DNA of 32,673 nt. It comes from Planctomycetota bacterium. Its GTDB lineage: Bacteria > Planctomycetota > UBA1135 > JADKAF01. The translations under genes and the position numbers were made by a program. Shown here piece after piece: positions 16,523 through 24,812 of the stretch. Below the pieces are notes generated by a model. That model did no database searches. It saw only the letters and a list, made by a program, of their open reading frames with translations, and had not been told where the DNA came from. Location: the NCBI GenBank assembly GCA_016793245.1, contig JAEUHW010000257.1, positions 1 through 32,673 of the forward strand, written 5' to 3'. Every line of letters begins with the position of its first letter. Positions within the stretch are counted from its first letter, which is position 1.

Positions 16523-16554
16523 GCGAGCTCAGCGCCCTGCGGCGCCGAGCTCGC
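16523..16554. terminator. Bidirectional hairpin between antiporter and composite hydrolase genes
   Basis: GCGAGCTC-a-GCGCC (16523-16536) pairs with GGCGC-c-GAGCTCGC (16541-16554) around loop CTGC: 13 base pairs and one A/C mismatch. It begins 3 bp after the antiporter stop and contains the minus-strand stop codon (16529-16531) in its first arm. It probably ends transcripts from both sides. Confidence 0.7.
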
Positions 16555-19500
16555 GCCGCAGGAACGCGAGCGTGGCCTCGACATCCACCACGTGCCCGCC
16601 GTCGTGCACGTGCAGCTCGCAGCGCTCGCGCGCGCCGAGATCGGCGTAGGTCCGGCGGATCTCGGCCATCGCCTCACGCGCGAGCGGCACGCAGAAGTCC
16701 TGCGGAGGCTCGGCGAGCCCGTTCTGGCATTGCAGCGCACGGGGTGCGGTGAGCGCGTAGAGGTCGGCGAAGTCGACGCGCTCGCGCAGCCCCTCCAGCT
16801 TCCAGCAGAGGCAATGTCCCTGCTCGAGCTGGTCCATCGTGGTGAGGAAGCCGCAGCTCACCGTCGCCGCGATCCGCTCGTCGAGCGCGCCGAGCCACAT
16901 CGCCATCTCGCCGCCGAGCGAGAGGCCGGCGCAGCCGATGCGCTGCGCATCGACGTTCTCCTGCTGCGCCAGGTAATCGACGCAGCGGACGAGATCGTGC
17001 AGGCGCTCGCCGAGCAGCGTACCGCCGGCTTCGTAGATCTCGTGCTGACCGACGTCGACGGCGATGGTGACGAAGCCCGCGCGCGCCAGCGCATCCGCGA
17101 AGCCGCGATACACCGTGCGCGCATCGTAGGGCGAACGTCGCGTACCGCCGTGGCCGTGGATGCACACGACCGCCGGGAACGGGCCGGGGCGGTCCATCGG
17201 CGTCGTCAGCAGCACCTTCATGCGCCGCGCGGGCGTGCTCTGGAGCTCGAGCTCTTCGAGCTCATACGTCCCCGGCTTCAAGAACTTGAGATCGGGAACA
17301 TCGATGCCGTCTCCGAGGACCAGCTCCGTGTGCAGCCGTCGCGCATCGAACGCGTCCGCGCGCTTCGGCAGCCTCAGCAACGCGCGCATCTCTTCTCGCA
17401 AACTCCCCTGCCAGGCACGCGCTTCGGCAGCATCGCTCGCGCGATAGGCCGCCGCGCGCAGCGGCGCGCGATCGAGCGTTCGCACATGGATCCGTCGCGT
17501 CTCGCCCGGCTTCAGGACCAAGGGCAATCGCCAGAGAGCTGCTCCGCTGAGCTCGCGCTCGGCTCCGCCTTCGTCGAGCCCGCGCACTGCGTAGCGCAGG
17601 TGCCGCTCCGCAGTGAACCACTCGGGGAACTGGTTGATGCGCGCGAGATCGAAGGGCAGGTGCTGCACGTCGCGATGCCGCGGGCGATCGAAGCGCAGGA
17701 CACCGCGCCACGCCCAGGGCGAGCGCAGCTCGAGGATCAACGAGCCATCCTCGGCGCGCACGGCGGCAGAGGTGAGGTCCTCAGGCCAGGGCTCGGGAGC
17801 GACGCCTTGCGTCTTCCAGAGCGCCACCATCAGAGCCGTGCGCGCGGAGTTCCCGTCGCCGTACCAACCTTCGATCACGCCGTCCTCGCGCTGCAGCGCG
17901 CAGAGTTCCCCCATCTCGCGCTCGATCCACGCCGCGGCGCGCGGCTCGGGCACGCGTGCGAGGAGGTTCAACGCGCTCTCGATCGCATCGGCGTGGCCGT
18001 CGGCGCCGCCGAAGCCGGGCGTCTTGGCACAAGAGACTTCGCCGAGATGCGCGAGCACGTGCGCGACGGCCTCGCGGTAGCGCGCGACGCCATCCAGCTC
18101 CGCGACGCAGAGGAACGCGTCGTAGACGTAGCCGTAGCCATCGCTCCAGCCGGCGCCGATGCGCGCGCCGCTCCGCGGCTCGAAGGCATCGAAGAGGAGC
18201 CCGCGCTCGTCGCGCCCCACCTCCAAGATCCGATCGAGCAGCGCGTAGAGCGACGGACGATATCTTTCGCGGCGCGCGGGATCGCGATGCGCCGCGAGCA
18301 CGTACGCCTCCGCGAGCCCGCCGATCACCTCGCAGCCGTGATCGCGCAGCGCGATCTGCTTCCCTTGCAGGAGGAGATCGCGCTGACCGACGAGGAACTC
18401 GTCCGCGATGCGCAGGGTCCACTGCGCATAGCGCTCGTCGCCGGTCCACCAATGCAGGCGCGCGCAGACCTGCAGCAGATCGCCGAGCACCTCGACGTCG
18501 TCGCTGGGCAGCCCGGTCTCGACACCGTCCCAGACGCCGCGGACGAGCGCCTGCATGCGATCCAGCCACGGCCCGGGACCCGTCCATTCGAACCACGGCG
18601 CGAGCCCGTCCTTCGCGTACTCGGCAGCGCCGAAGACGAGCTCGGCGCGCACGGGCTCCTTGCGCCGGAAGCGCTGCGTCGCGAAGTCGAAGTCGTCGGG
18701 CAGGGCGCCGACGCGGCTCGTCAGCTTCTGCTCCTGCGCGAGGAGGAAGAGCGCGGAACGGCGGAGATGCACGTCGCCCAGGATCTCGCCGGTGAGCGCC
18801 AGGAACGGGAGGTTATCCGCGGCGCAGTCGCGCGCGTTCCAATAGGCATCGCCGCGGAGCGTCCGCGGCAGGAGCCCGCTCTTCGGATCCGCATGCGCGA
18901 GCCACGCATGCGCATGGCGCCGCGCGAGGCGCGTGCAGCGCGCGACGAGCGCCGCGTTCGCCGCGAGCACCTCGTCGACGGTCGGCGCGGGCGCGATGAT
19001 CGGCCGCGGGCGCCAGAGACGCCGGAAATGCCGCACGTGATCCGCGGCTTGATCGCCCGCGTAGCCGAGCACTTCGAAGCCGCCCTGCGTCGCACGCGAG
19101 AGACGCCGGAGCCCGTCGCCTTCCTCGACTTCGTCCGGCACGCGCCGCTGGCCCAGCGCTTCGATCAACGCATCGGCGCACTCCGCGACACTCGCGTAGC
19201 CCGGCGGCACGATCGCCGAGTGCGTGAGCAGGAAGCGCTTCTTCCCTGCCGCGGCGTCCTTCGCGAACGCGACGAACGGCGCCATCTGCTCCGCGAGCGG
19301 ATGCTTCTGTTCGTCGTAGCCCGCGTGCAGCGCGTCGGCGAGCTCGACGGAGCGGATGCGCGCGCGATCCGCTTCGCGGCGCAGGAGGCAACGCACCGCG
19401 GCGTAGCCCGCGCTGAACGCGCTCAACGAGATCTGTGCGGCCCTCTCGCGCGGCGCGAACTTCGCGACCTCCGCGTCGACGCGCGCGAGCGTCGCCTCGA

Positions 19501-19828
19501 GCCAGCCTTCGTCGGCGAGACCCTGCTCGTAGACCTTGGAGAAGCCGTCGCGGTGCAGCGCGAGCAGCACCTCGTGCGGTCCCCGCTCCGCCTTCGCGAA
19601 GCCCTCGACGGCGAGCTTGGGTCCGCCGTGGAAGTGGATCTGCAGCGCGTAGGGCTGCGGCTCGCGCGCGAAGCCGGGCGGCAGCCAGAGCAGGCCGCTC
19701 TCGAGCTCGATCCGCGTGCCGCGATCGAGTTCTGGCTCGCTCTGTGCGGAGAGCAGCGCCGGAAGCAGCGCGCCGGCGCAGCCGAGCGCGAAGAAGGTGG
19801 TTCTCGCGTCGACGCGCCGGCGGCTCAT
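16529..19828 (-). CDS. Secreted composite protein: two alpha/beta-hydrolase domains around an alpha-barrel domain
   Basis: This 1099-residue protein has a signal peptide (1-28). Residues about 35-290 look like an alpha/beta hydrolase with HFHGG (65-69) and a nucleophile-elbow-like AFSAG (137-141), where the first Gly of GxSxG is Ala, so activity is uncertain. Residues about 310-690 are helix pairs with many Trp, Tyr and acidic residues (LHWWTGDERYAQWTLRIADEF, GAGWSDGYGYVYDAF), suggesting an alpha/alpha-barrel of the glycosidase kind. A beta-rich linker (about 700-800) follows. Residues about 850-1099 are a clear acetyl-xylan-esterase/dienelactone-hydrolase-type domain: CIHGHGG, GLSLGGE with S970, and HDGGH with H1079. 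Inferred role: degradation of an acetylated or esterified polysaccharide. ATG 19828 has GAGGAGA upstream. It lies 16 bp after the peroxiredoxin gene on the same strand. Confidence 0.78.
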   Translation of the reverse strand: MSRRRVDARTTFFALGCAGALLPALLSAQSEPELDRGTRIELESGLLWLPPGFAREPQPYALQIHFHGGPKLAVEGFAKAERGPHEVLLALHRDGFSKVYEQGLADEGWLEATLARVDAEVAKFAPRERAAQISLSAFSAGYAAVRCLLRREADRARIRSVELADALHAGYDEQKHPLAEQMAPFVAFAKDAAAGKKRFLLTHSAIVPPGYASVAECADALIEALGQRRVPDEVEEGDGLRRLSRATQGGFEVLGYAGDQAADHVRHFRRLWRPRPIIAPAPTVDEVLAANAALVARCTRLARRHAHAWLAHADPKSGLLPRTLRGDAYWNARDCAADNLPFLALTGEILGDVHLRRSALFLLAQEQKLTSRVGALPDDFDFATQRFRRKEPVRAELVFGAAEYAKDGLAPWFEWTGPGPWLDRMQALVRGVWDGVETGLPSDDVEVLGDLLQVCARLHWWTGDERYAQWTLRIADEFLVGQRDLLLQGKQIALRDHGCEVIGGLAEAYVLAAHRDPARRERYRPSLYALLDRILEVGRDERGLLFDAFEPRSGARIGAGWSDGYGYVYDAFLCVAELDGVARYREAVAHVLAHLGEVSCAKTPGFGGADGHADAIESALNLLARVPEPRAAAWIEREMGELCALQREDGVIEGWYGDGNSARTALMVALWKTQGVAPEPWPEDLTSAAVRAEDGSLILELRSPWAWRGVLRFDRPRHRDVQHLPFDLARINQFPEWFTAERHLRYAVRGLDEGGAERELSGAALWRLPLVLKPGETRRIHVRTLDRAPLRAAAYRASDAAEARAWQGSLREEMRALLRLPKRADAFDARRLHTELVLGDGIDVPDLKFLKPGTYELEELELQSTPARRMKVLLTTPMDRPGPFPAVVCIHGHGGTRRSPYDARTVYRGFADALARAGFVTIAVDVGQHEIYEAGGTLLGERLHDLVRCVDYLAQQENVDAQRIGCAGLSLGGEMAMWLGALDERIAATVSCGFLTTMDQLEQGHCLCWKLEGLRERVDFADLYALTAPRALQCQNGLAEPPQDFCVPLAREAMAEIRRTYADLGARERCELHVHDGGHVVDVEATLAFLRRELGAAGR

Positions 19829-19844
19829 CGCAGGTCTCCTCGGC

Positions 19845-20495
19845 TCACTTGTTGGGCTGCGGCGTCATGCGGAGGTAGGGCTTCAGCTCGCGCCAGCCCT
19901 TCGGATACTTCGTCTTCATCTCGGCGGGGTCCTTGATCGCCGGCGGGATCACGCACTCGCCGCCGTCCTTCCAGTTCACCGGGGTAGCCACGGCGTACTT
20001 GTCGGTGAGCTGGATCGAGTCGATGCAGCGCAGGATCTCGTCGAAGTTCCGGCCCGTCGTCATCGGGTAGGTGAGGATCAAGCGCACCTTCTTCTTCGGA
20101 TCGATCAAGAAGACGCTGCGCACGGTGAAGGTGTCGGAGAGCGCAGGGTGGATCATCCCGTAGAGCGCCGAGACCTGCTTCGATTCGTCGGCAACGATCG
20201 GGTACTCGATCTTCGCCTTCTGCGTCTCTTCGATGTCCTTCAGCCAGCCGCGGTGCGACTCCGCGCTGTCGACGCTGAGGGCCAGGATCTTCACGTTGCG
20301 CGCGGCGAAGTCCTTCGAGCGCCGCGCAGCTTCCCCGAGCTCGGTCGTGCAGACCGGCGTGTAGTCCTTCGGGTGCGAGAAGAAGACCACCCACGAATCG
20401 CCCGCCCACTCGTGGAAGCGGATCGGTCCCGTCGAGGTGTCGGTGGAGAAGTCGGGGGCGATATCGCCCAGCTGCAGGGGTTTCACAGCCGTCAT
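19845..20495 (-). CDS. 1-Cys peroxiredoxin (Prx6/AhpC-TSA family)
   Basis: The 216-residue protein reduces peroxides in the cytoplasm. The active-site motif HPKDYTPVCTTELG gives T46 and peroxidatic C49. The C-terminal extension (DSIQLTDKYAVATPVNW, then CVIPPAIKD) is typical of the Prx6 subgroup, and length matches that group; typical 2-Cys AhpC proteins are shorter and end in a VCPA-like resolving motif, which is missing. The other residues expected near the active site are there (ALSVDSAESHRGW, SVFLIDPKKKVRL). ATG 20495 has GGAG about 8 bp upstream. It sits 31 bp after a membrane-protein gene on the same strand and 16 bp before the composite hydrolase, so read-through transcription is possible, although the functions are unrelated. 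Confidence 0.93.
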   Translation of the reverse strand: MTAVKPLQLGDIAPDFSTDTSTGPIRFHEWAGDSWVVFFSHPKDYTPVCTTELGEAARRSKDFAARNVKILALSVDSAESHRGWLKDIEETQKAKIEYPIVADESKQVSALYGMIHPALSDTFTVRSVFLIDPKKKVRLILTYPMTTGRNFDEILRCIDSIQLTDKYAVATPVNWKDGGECVIPPAIKDPAEMKTKYPKGWRELKPYLRMTPQPNK

Positions 20496-20526
20496 GGGAT
20501 GCTCCGGGGTAGAGAGTCGCGGGATG

Positions 20527-21468
20527 CTAACCCGTCGCGCCACCGCGGAGATAGAGTTCGTGGAAGAGCGCGATCCAGGCGCGCAGCTCGCGGAGTTCCT
20601 CGTCGGTGAGCGTGCGCGACCCGAGGAGCACGAGACGCGGCTCGATGCGCAGACCGCGTGCGTCGCGCGGCCAGTACCGAGCTTCCCACGAGAACGCGGC
20701 GAGCTCGTCGCCCGACTCGACGGCCGCGCGCAGCGCGCGCACGGCGCGCTGCAGACCGGCGGCGTCCGGGTCTTCGACCTCGGGCTCACCGCGGCGGCCG
20801 AAGCGCCAGATCCCGCGGTCGTCGAGCCGGCGCAGCTCCGCGCGCAGCTCCTCCCGCTCCTGCTTCACGGCGCGCGCGAGGACCTGCTCCAGGCTCTCAT
20901 TCGCGACCGCCGGACCACCGCGATCGACGCGGCGCGTCGGCGCGGAGGCGGGCCACGGCGAGACCATGGCCATCACGAGTGCCAGCGCGAGCAAGCCGGC
21001 GAGCCAGGGCGTCTTGGCATCGCGCTCGTGCGGATCGCGTTCGTCGATGCGCCACGCACGGCCTGCTTCTCTTGCGCGCGCGAAGAAGCTCTCGTACTCG
21101 GGATCCTCCACCGTCGGCGGCGGCGGCACAGGCAGCGCTTCGCAGGCACCCTCGTCCACGATGGTGCGAGCGCTCCAAGGCGCGCGCGGATCCAGCGGAC
21201 CATCCAAGCGACCGAAGATCACCCACGTCGGCCGCTCCTCCGCGTCGCGTCCGCGGCGGCCGCGCAAGGAGAGTTGCGCCCCGCCGGGTTGTACGAGGGC
21301 CGCGCGCCAGTCCTCGCTCGCGGGTGCGCCACGCGCGAGGAGCGCGCGCAGCACTTCGTCGAGCAGCGCGATCTCCTCGGAGCCGAGCTCGTGCGCCTGC
21401 TTGATCGCGTGGTCCCGCGTGCGCGAAGCGCCGACGAAGCCGGCGGCGAAGAGGAAGCACCGCGTCAC
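20527..21468 (-). CDS. Single-pass membrane protein of unknown function (third gene of the GTPase operon)
   Basis: The 313-residue protein starts at a GTG (21468) that overlaps the previous stop by 4 bp (GTGA), so the two genes are translationally coupled. The N-terminal 170 residues are probably cytoplasmic (AHELGSEEIALLDEVLRALL, then TWVIFGRLDGPLDP and VPPPPTVEDPEYESFF). One TM helix lies near residues 180-200 (WLAGLLALALVMAMVSPWPAS). The outer part (about 205-313) is charged and helical (LEQVLARAVKQEREELRAELRRLDD, then LTDEELRELRAWIALFHELYL). I recognise no family. Gene order and coupling suggest a complex with the GTPase-TM protein and the 172-residue protein. Codon use matches its neighbours. 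Confidence 0.72.
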   Translation of the reverse strand: MTRCFLFAAGFVGASRTRDHAIKQAHELGSEEIALLDEVLRALLARGAPASEDWRAALVQPGGAQLSLRGRRGRDAEERPTWVIFGRLDGPLDPRAPWSARTIVDEGACEALPVPPPPTVEDPEYESFFARAREAGRAWRIDERDPHERDAKTPWLAGLLALALVMAMVSPWPASAPTRRVDRGGPAVANESLEQVLARAVKQEREELRAELRRLDDRGIWRFGRRGEPEVEDPDAAGLQRAVRALRAAVESGDELAAFSWEARYWPRDARGLRIEPRLVLLGSRTLTDEELRELRAWIALFHELYLRGGATG

Positions 21469-21983
21469 GGCGCCGACGCCGCGGGCAACGCGGCGATCAG
21501 CGCGCCGAGATCGTCGAGGAACGCGCGCAACTCCTCCGGCACGCGGCCGCGCTGCAACATCTCCGCGGAGGCGAAGCGCGCGCGCACGCGCTCGACCTCG
21601 GGACCGCTCGATCGCAGCTTCTCGAGCGAGCTCGCGGGACGAGCACCCGCTTGCCCGTCGAGCGCCACGACGCGCAGCGCCGGCTCGCACGCGCGCAACA
21701 GCGCGCACGCCGCGAGCCAATCCTCGTTCCCGACCTTGAAGAGCGCCGTGCCCTCCACGCGCGAGGCCCCATCCTCGCGCAGCAAGAGCTCACCTGCGCG
21801 CTTCGTCACCGCCAACGCATGCTGCGCCACCGCGCGCTCGAGATACACCGGCCGCGCCCCCGGCCGATCGCGCAAGACCACCTCGTCGTCGCCCCCCATC
21901 AGGCGCAGCACGACGAGCAGCGCGACGCCGACCGCTGCCGCGAACAGCAGATAGCCCCAGAGCTTCCTCGACCGATCGCTCAC
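21465..21983 (-). CDS. Small membrane-anchored protein of unknown function (second gene of the GTPase operon)
   Basis: A 172-residue protein with one N-terminal TM helix (about 8-28, LWGYLLFAAAVGVALLVVLRL) and a mainly outer domain containing EDWLAACALLRACEPALRVVALDGQ and, near the end, VPEELRAFLDDLGALIAALP. No family recognised. The GTG at 21983 is chosen because GAGGAGGAGG lies 2-12 bp upstream. The frame is open further upstream through the 33-bp repeat array, and a longer form from a GTG at 22151 would start with three 11-residue repeats. I prefer the short form because the longer start lacks a Shine-Dalgarno and because a related hairpin array elsewhere in the window is not in a gene. 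Its stop overlaps the next start. Confidence 0.7.
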   Translation of the reverse strand: MSDRSRKLWGYLLFAAAVGVALLVVLRLMGGDDEVVLRDRPGARPVYLERAVAQHALAVTKRAGELLLREDGASRVEGTALFKVGNEDWLAACALLRACEPALRVVALDGQAGARPASSLEKLRSSGPEVERVRARFASAEMLQRGRVPEELRAFLDDLGALIAALPAASAP

Positions 21984-22027
21984 GGCCTCCTCCTCGTAAC
22001 CGAACGTGCGGTGCCGGAGCTCGGTCT

Positions 22028-22126
22028 CAACGGCGTCAGCCGTTGAACCAGAAAATGAGGTAACGGCGTCAGCCGTTGAATCAGCAAATGCGGTAACGGG
22101 GTCAGCCGTTGAACCAGCGAATGCCG
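22028..22126. repeat. Three-unit tandem array (33 bp each) of GTCA-loop hairpins
   Basis: Units are 22028-22060, 22061-22093 and 22094-22126. Each contains an inverted repeat around GTCA. In unit 1, together with the base just before it, arms TCAACGGC and GCCGTTGA pair over 8 bp; units 2 and 3 differ by a few bases, and unit 3 has one stem change (GGG for GGC). The array lies between the GTPase-TM gene stop (22165) and the next gene of the same operon (21983). The three units are contiguous, without variable spacers. A second array with the same hairpin plan is at 28298-28405. Confidence 0.85.
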
Positions 22127-22164
22127 CAAGCGGAGAACATCGCTCTGACACCGTTCGTTCGGTT

Positions 22165-24711
22165 TCACCAGGAGAGGGTCCACGCGGAGAAGGAGAAGGC
22201 GGAGCTCTGGTCGCGGAGAGGGCGGCCGTCGAGCTCGACTTCGAGCTCGAGGCGCAGCACTTGGTTCGCGGCGGGATGGTAGCGCTGCTCGGGTTTCTTC
22301 GCGCCTTGCGTTCCGCCTTCGGGTCGCGGGATCGTGAGCTCGAAGGTGCGAGCGTCGAAGCGCTCGGGAGCGAAGACACCTTCGACATCGGCGACGACCC
22401 AGGCGAGCCACGGCGGACGCGGATGCTCCTCCGACCCGCGATCGGCGATCTCGAGGCGCAGAGCGCGACCTGCTTGGTGCTCGAAGGCAGGACCGATCGG
22501 CACGCGCCCTTCCCAGCGCCCCGCGAGCGCGGACCAGCCCTCGACACCGGGCTCCAGTGCCCCTTCGACGAACGGACCGCTCCCATCGCCGGGACGCACG
22601 AGACGCAGCACGGGCTGCGCGAGACCGCCGAGCTCGCGCCAACGCTCGAAGCGCCCGCGGTCGTCGAGCACCTCGATGCGCATCCAGAAGGGCTCGTCCC
22701 CCGCATCGGCGACGAGGCGCCGGAGCCAGAGGCGATACGGCCCGATCGCCCCGACCTCGAGGCGCTGGAGATGTTCGTCGAACGCCGCGAGCGCTCCCGC
22801 GGCAGCGGCGTTCGGTGCGTGCGGTCGCAGCAGGATCACGAGCTCGCGCAGGCCCGCGAGGCGCCGCGTGAGGAACGCTCGCCCTTCGGCGCCGTTCCAA
22901 CGCAGGAGCTCGACGTCGTAGACGCGCGGAACCGCGCGCGCGAGATCGCGCGCCAGCGCCGCCCCCTCCGAGCCCGAAGCGCATCGCACGGCCAAGGCCT
23001 CGCGATCCTCGGCGCGCGCCCCCACGGCGAGCGCGCGTCCGAGCTCGAAGGCGATCTCCCCCAGCAGATAGGCACTCGCACTCGTTCCGCTCGCGTGCTC
23101 GGCTTCGTGCTCTTGCGCGAGCGGCAGCAAGAACCCGCGAGCCGGAGACTCGGATGCGCCTTCGCGCGCGCGATCGAGCAGGAAGCGCAGGTGTTCCCAT
23201 TCGCGCTCGAGCCGCGCTTCGACCAGCGGATCGGCGCTCCCGAGATGCGCCGCGCGGAACTCGCGCAGCCTGCGAAGATCCGCGAGCTCCTCGTCGAAGT
23301 CGACCTTGCGCGAGACGAGGTCCAGGCGCTCGAGCTCCTCCGCGATCAGGACGCCGAGGCTCTCCGCGAAGCGGGCGCGCAGCGCGGGGAACGCGACCGC
23401 ACGCAGCGCCGCCTCCCACTCGTGCAGGTTCCGCGCGGAGGGAGGCTCCAGGCGCGCGAGCTCTTCCTTCGCCAGCAAGAGCTCCGCGCTCGGCGAGCCA
23501 CCCGGGGAGCTCGCGCCGCGCGCCTCGAGGAGCGGGCGCAGACGCTGGAGCGCGCGCCGCGCCGTGGCGTACTCGGCGCGCGTGCGCTCGCAGCGCGACT
23601 CCTCTTCGCGCAGCGCGGGATGATCGCGGAGCAACACGAGCGCGCGCTCTTCGAGCGCCGCGCGCTGCCTCTCTCGCCCCGCGCGATCCTTGCCGGGCCA
23701 CCAGGGGAAGGCGCCGAAGCGCTCCTCCGCGCGCTCGCGCGCGGCGAGCTCGTCGAGCGCCACTTGCAGCTCGAGCACTTCCTCGGGATCGCTGCTCGGC
23801 CGCAGCGCGAGCGAAGCCCAACCCACCCATGCCGCATACACCAGCAGCAGCGCACCGAGGCCCGCGGCGAGGCGCTGCCGTCGCCTGCGCACGCGGCGCT
23901 CCGCGAGCCCGCGCGCGAGCCCGGCGCCGAGCTGTGCCGCACCTGCCGCCAGGGCCGCGCGATCGCCGCTCGCTTCGTCGCGCGCATAGCGCAGACACGA
24001 CACGATCTGCACCGCGGAGGCGACTCTTCGCGAACGATCCTCGAGCGCGGCGAAGAGCGGACGCAGCGCGGGCCGCTCGCGCAGCTCCGACAGCGCGACC
24101 TCGCGCGTCTCGCGATCCGCTCTGGTGAAGAACAGCACGACCGGCAACGCGCTCAGCCCTGCGCGCCGCGCAGCGACCTCGGCGGCGCTCAGCGCGTGCA
24201 CGTAGCGCTGCACGCGCGCGGCGAAGCGCGAGCTCTCGGCGGCCTCGAGCGCGGACGAGAGATCGAGCACGAGCACCAAGCCCGCGCAGCCGCGCAGCAG
24301 CTCTCCCGCACGATGGCCGCGGAGCTCCCAGCGTTCGCCCTCCTCGAACACATAGCCCGGCACGTCGCGCAGGCGCACGACGGCGGCTTCCTCGGCGGCG
24401 AGCTCCCCGGCGTGCCACTGCACGAAGAAGTCCTCGGGCTCGGCGGTCCCCTCGACGCTCCGCCCCTCTTCGAAGCTGCGCGTGATCGCCTCGACCGCCT
24501 GCGCCGTCGTGCGCCGCCCGGGCGGAGCGAAGGCCTCGATCGTCGCGAGCGAACGCCGCTGCTTCTCCTCCGCGTCGGGCAGCAGCTCCGCTCTCCCGCC
24601 ACCGGGGACGCCCTCCATCCACACTTGGATCAAGTGCGCGAGCAACACGGTCTTGCCATGCCCGGTCTCGCCGAGCACCACCACCACCGCCGATCGATCC
24701 GCTGAGCTCAA
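22165..24711 (-). CDS. GTPase-domain membrane protein with large outer domain, family not recognised
   Basis: The 848-residue protein begins with a P-loop GTPase-like domain: Walker A GETGHGKT (14-21), a G3-like DVPG (116-119) at the end of strand AVVRLR, LVLVLDLSS (145-153), and a G4-like TRAD (196-199) after VVLFF. A basic stretch (ERRVRRRRQR, 271-280) precedes one TM helix at about 281-303. The remaining 545 residues are probably outside the cytoplasm, helical and coiled-coil-like to about 560 and more beta-rich near the end (LRLEIADRG, RTFELTIPRPEGG, LRLELEVELDGRPL). The layout GTPase - TM - large outer domain recalls TssM/IcmF of type VI secretion, but I see none of its signature segments and no tss genes. 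The start is a TTG with GAGG upstream; a GTG a few codons on is possible. First gene of a three-gene operon. Confidence 0.75.
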   Translation of the reverse strand: MSSADRSAVVVVLGETGHGKTVLLAHLIQVWMEGVPGGGRAELLPDAEEKQRRSLATIEAFAPPGRRTTAQAVEAITRSFEEGRSVEGTAEPEDFFVQWHAGELAAEEAAVVRLRDVPGYVFEEGERWELRGHRAGELLRGCAGLVLVLDLSSALEAAESSRFAARVQRYVHALSAAEVAARRAGLSALPVVLFFTRADRETREVALSELRERPALRPLFAALEDRSRRVASAVQIVSCLRYARDEASGDRAALAAGAAQLGAGLARGLAERRVRRRRQRLAAGLGALLLVYAAWVGWASLALRPSSDPEEVLELQVALDELAARERAEERFGAFPWWPGKDRAGRERQRAALEERALVLLRDHPALREEESRCERTRAEYATARRALQRLRPLLEARGASSPGGSPSAELLLAKEELARLEPPSARNLHEWEAALRAVAFPALRARFAESLGVLIAEELERLDLVSRKVDFDEELADLRRLREFRAAHLGSADPLVEARLEREWEHLRFLLDRAREGASESPARGFLLPLAQEHEAEHASGTSASAYLLGEIAFELGRALAVGARAEDREALAVRCASGSEGAALARDLARAVPRVYDVELLRWNGAEGRAFLTRRLAGLRELVILLRPHAPNAAAAGALAAFDEHLQRLEVGAIGPYRLWLRRLVADAGDEPFWMRIEVLDDRGRFERWRELGGLAQPVLRLVRPGDGSGPFVEGALEPGVEGWSALAGRWEGRVPIGPAFEHQAGRALRLEIADRGSEEHPRPPWLAWVVADVEGVFAPERFDARTFELTIPRPEGGTQGAKKPEQRYHPAANQVLRLELEVELDGRPLRDQSSAFSFSAWTLSW

Positions 24712-24795
24712 CGCGCTGCCTCGAGGAGTCCGCGCCGCGCGGCGCGCGGCGGCGCGCAGTCTCTCACGCCGCGCGCCTCGAGCAAGACGCCGCGC

Positions 24796-24812
24796 GAGAG
24801 AGAGCCTCTCTC
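24796..24812 (-). terminator. Short hairpin at the end of the radical SAM gene
   Basis: GAGAGAG (24796-24802) and CTCTCTC (24806-24812) form a 7-bp stem with a 3-nt loop, overlapping the minus-strand stop at 24811-24813. It lies in the 99-bp gap before the GTPase-TM gene. Simple GA-repeat content makes this weaker than the other terminators. Confidence 0.35.

Noticed and set aside
16592..19936. Plus-strand open frame of 1114 codons opposite the composite hydrolase
   Set aside because: A GC-rich antisense shadow: low-complexity Arg/Glu/Leu sequence with no start context, whereas the minus strand has a signal peptide, GLSLGG and HDGGH motifs.
22028..22126. Possible CRISPR array
   Set aside because: Only three units, directly adjacent, with no variable spacers and no cas genes. 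The same holds for 28298-28405.
22006..24705. Plus-strand open frame of 899 codons opposite the GTPase-TM gene
   Set aside because: Composition is that of an antisense frame, and only the minus strand shows Walker A, a TM helix and operon spacing.
22165..24711. TssM/IcmF of a type VI secretion system
   Set aside because: The topology is similar, but the expected N-terminal TM pair and TssM signature segments were not seen and no other tss gene is present.
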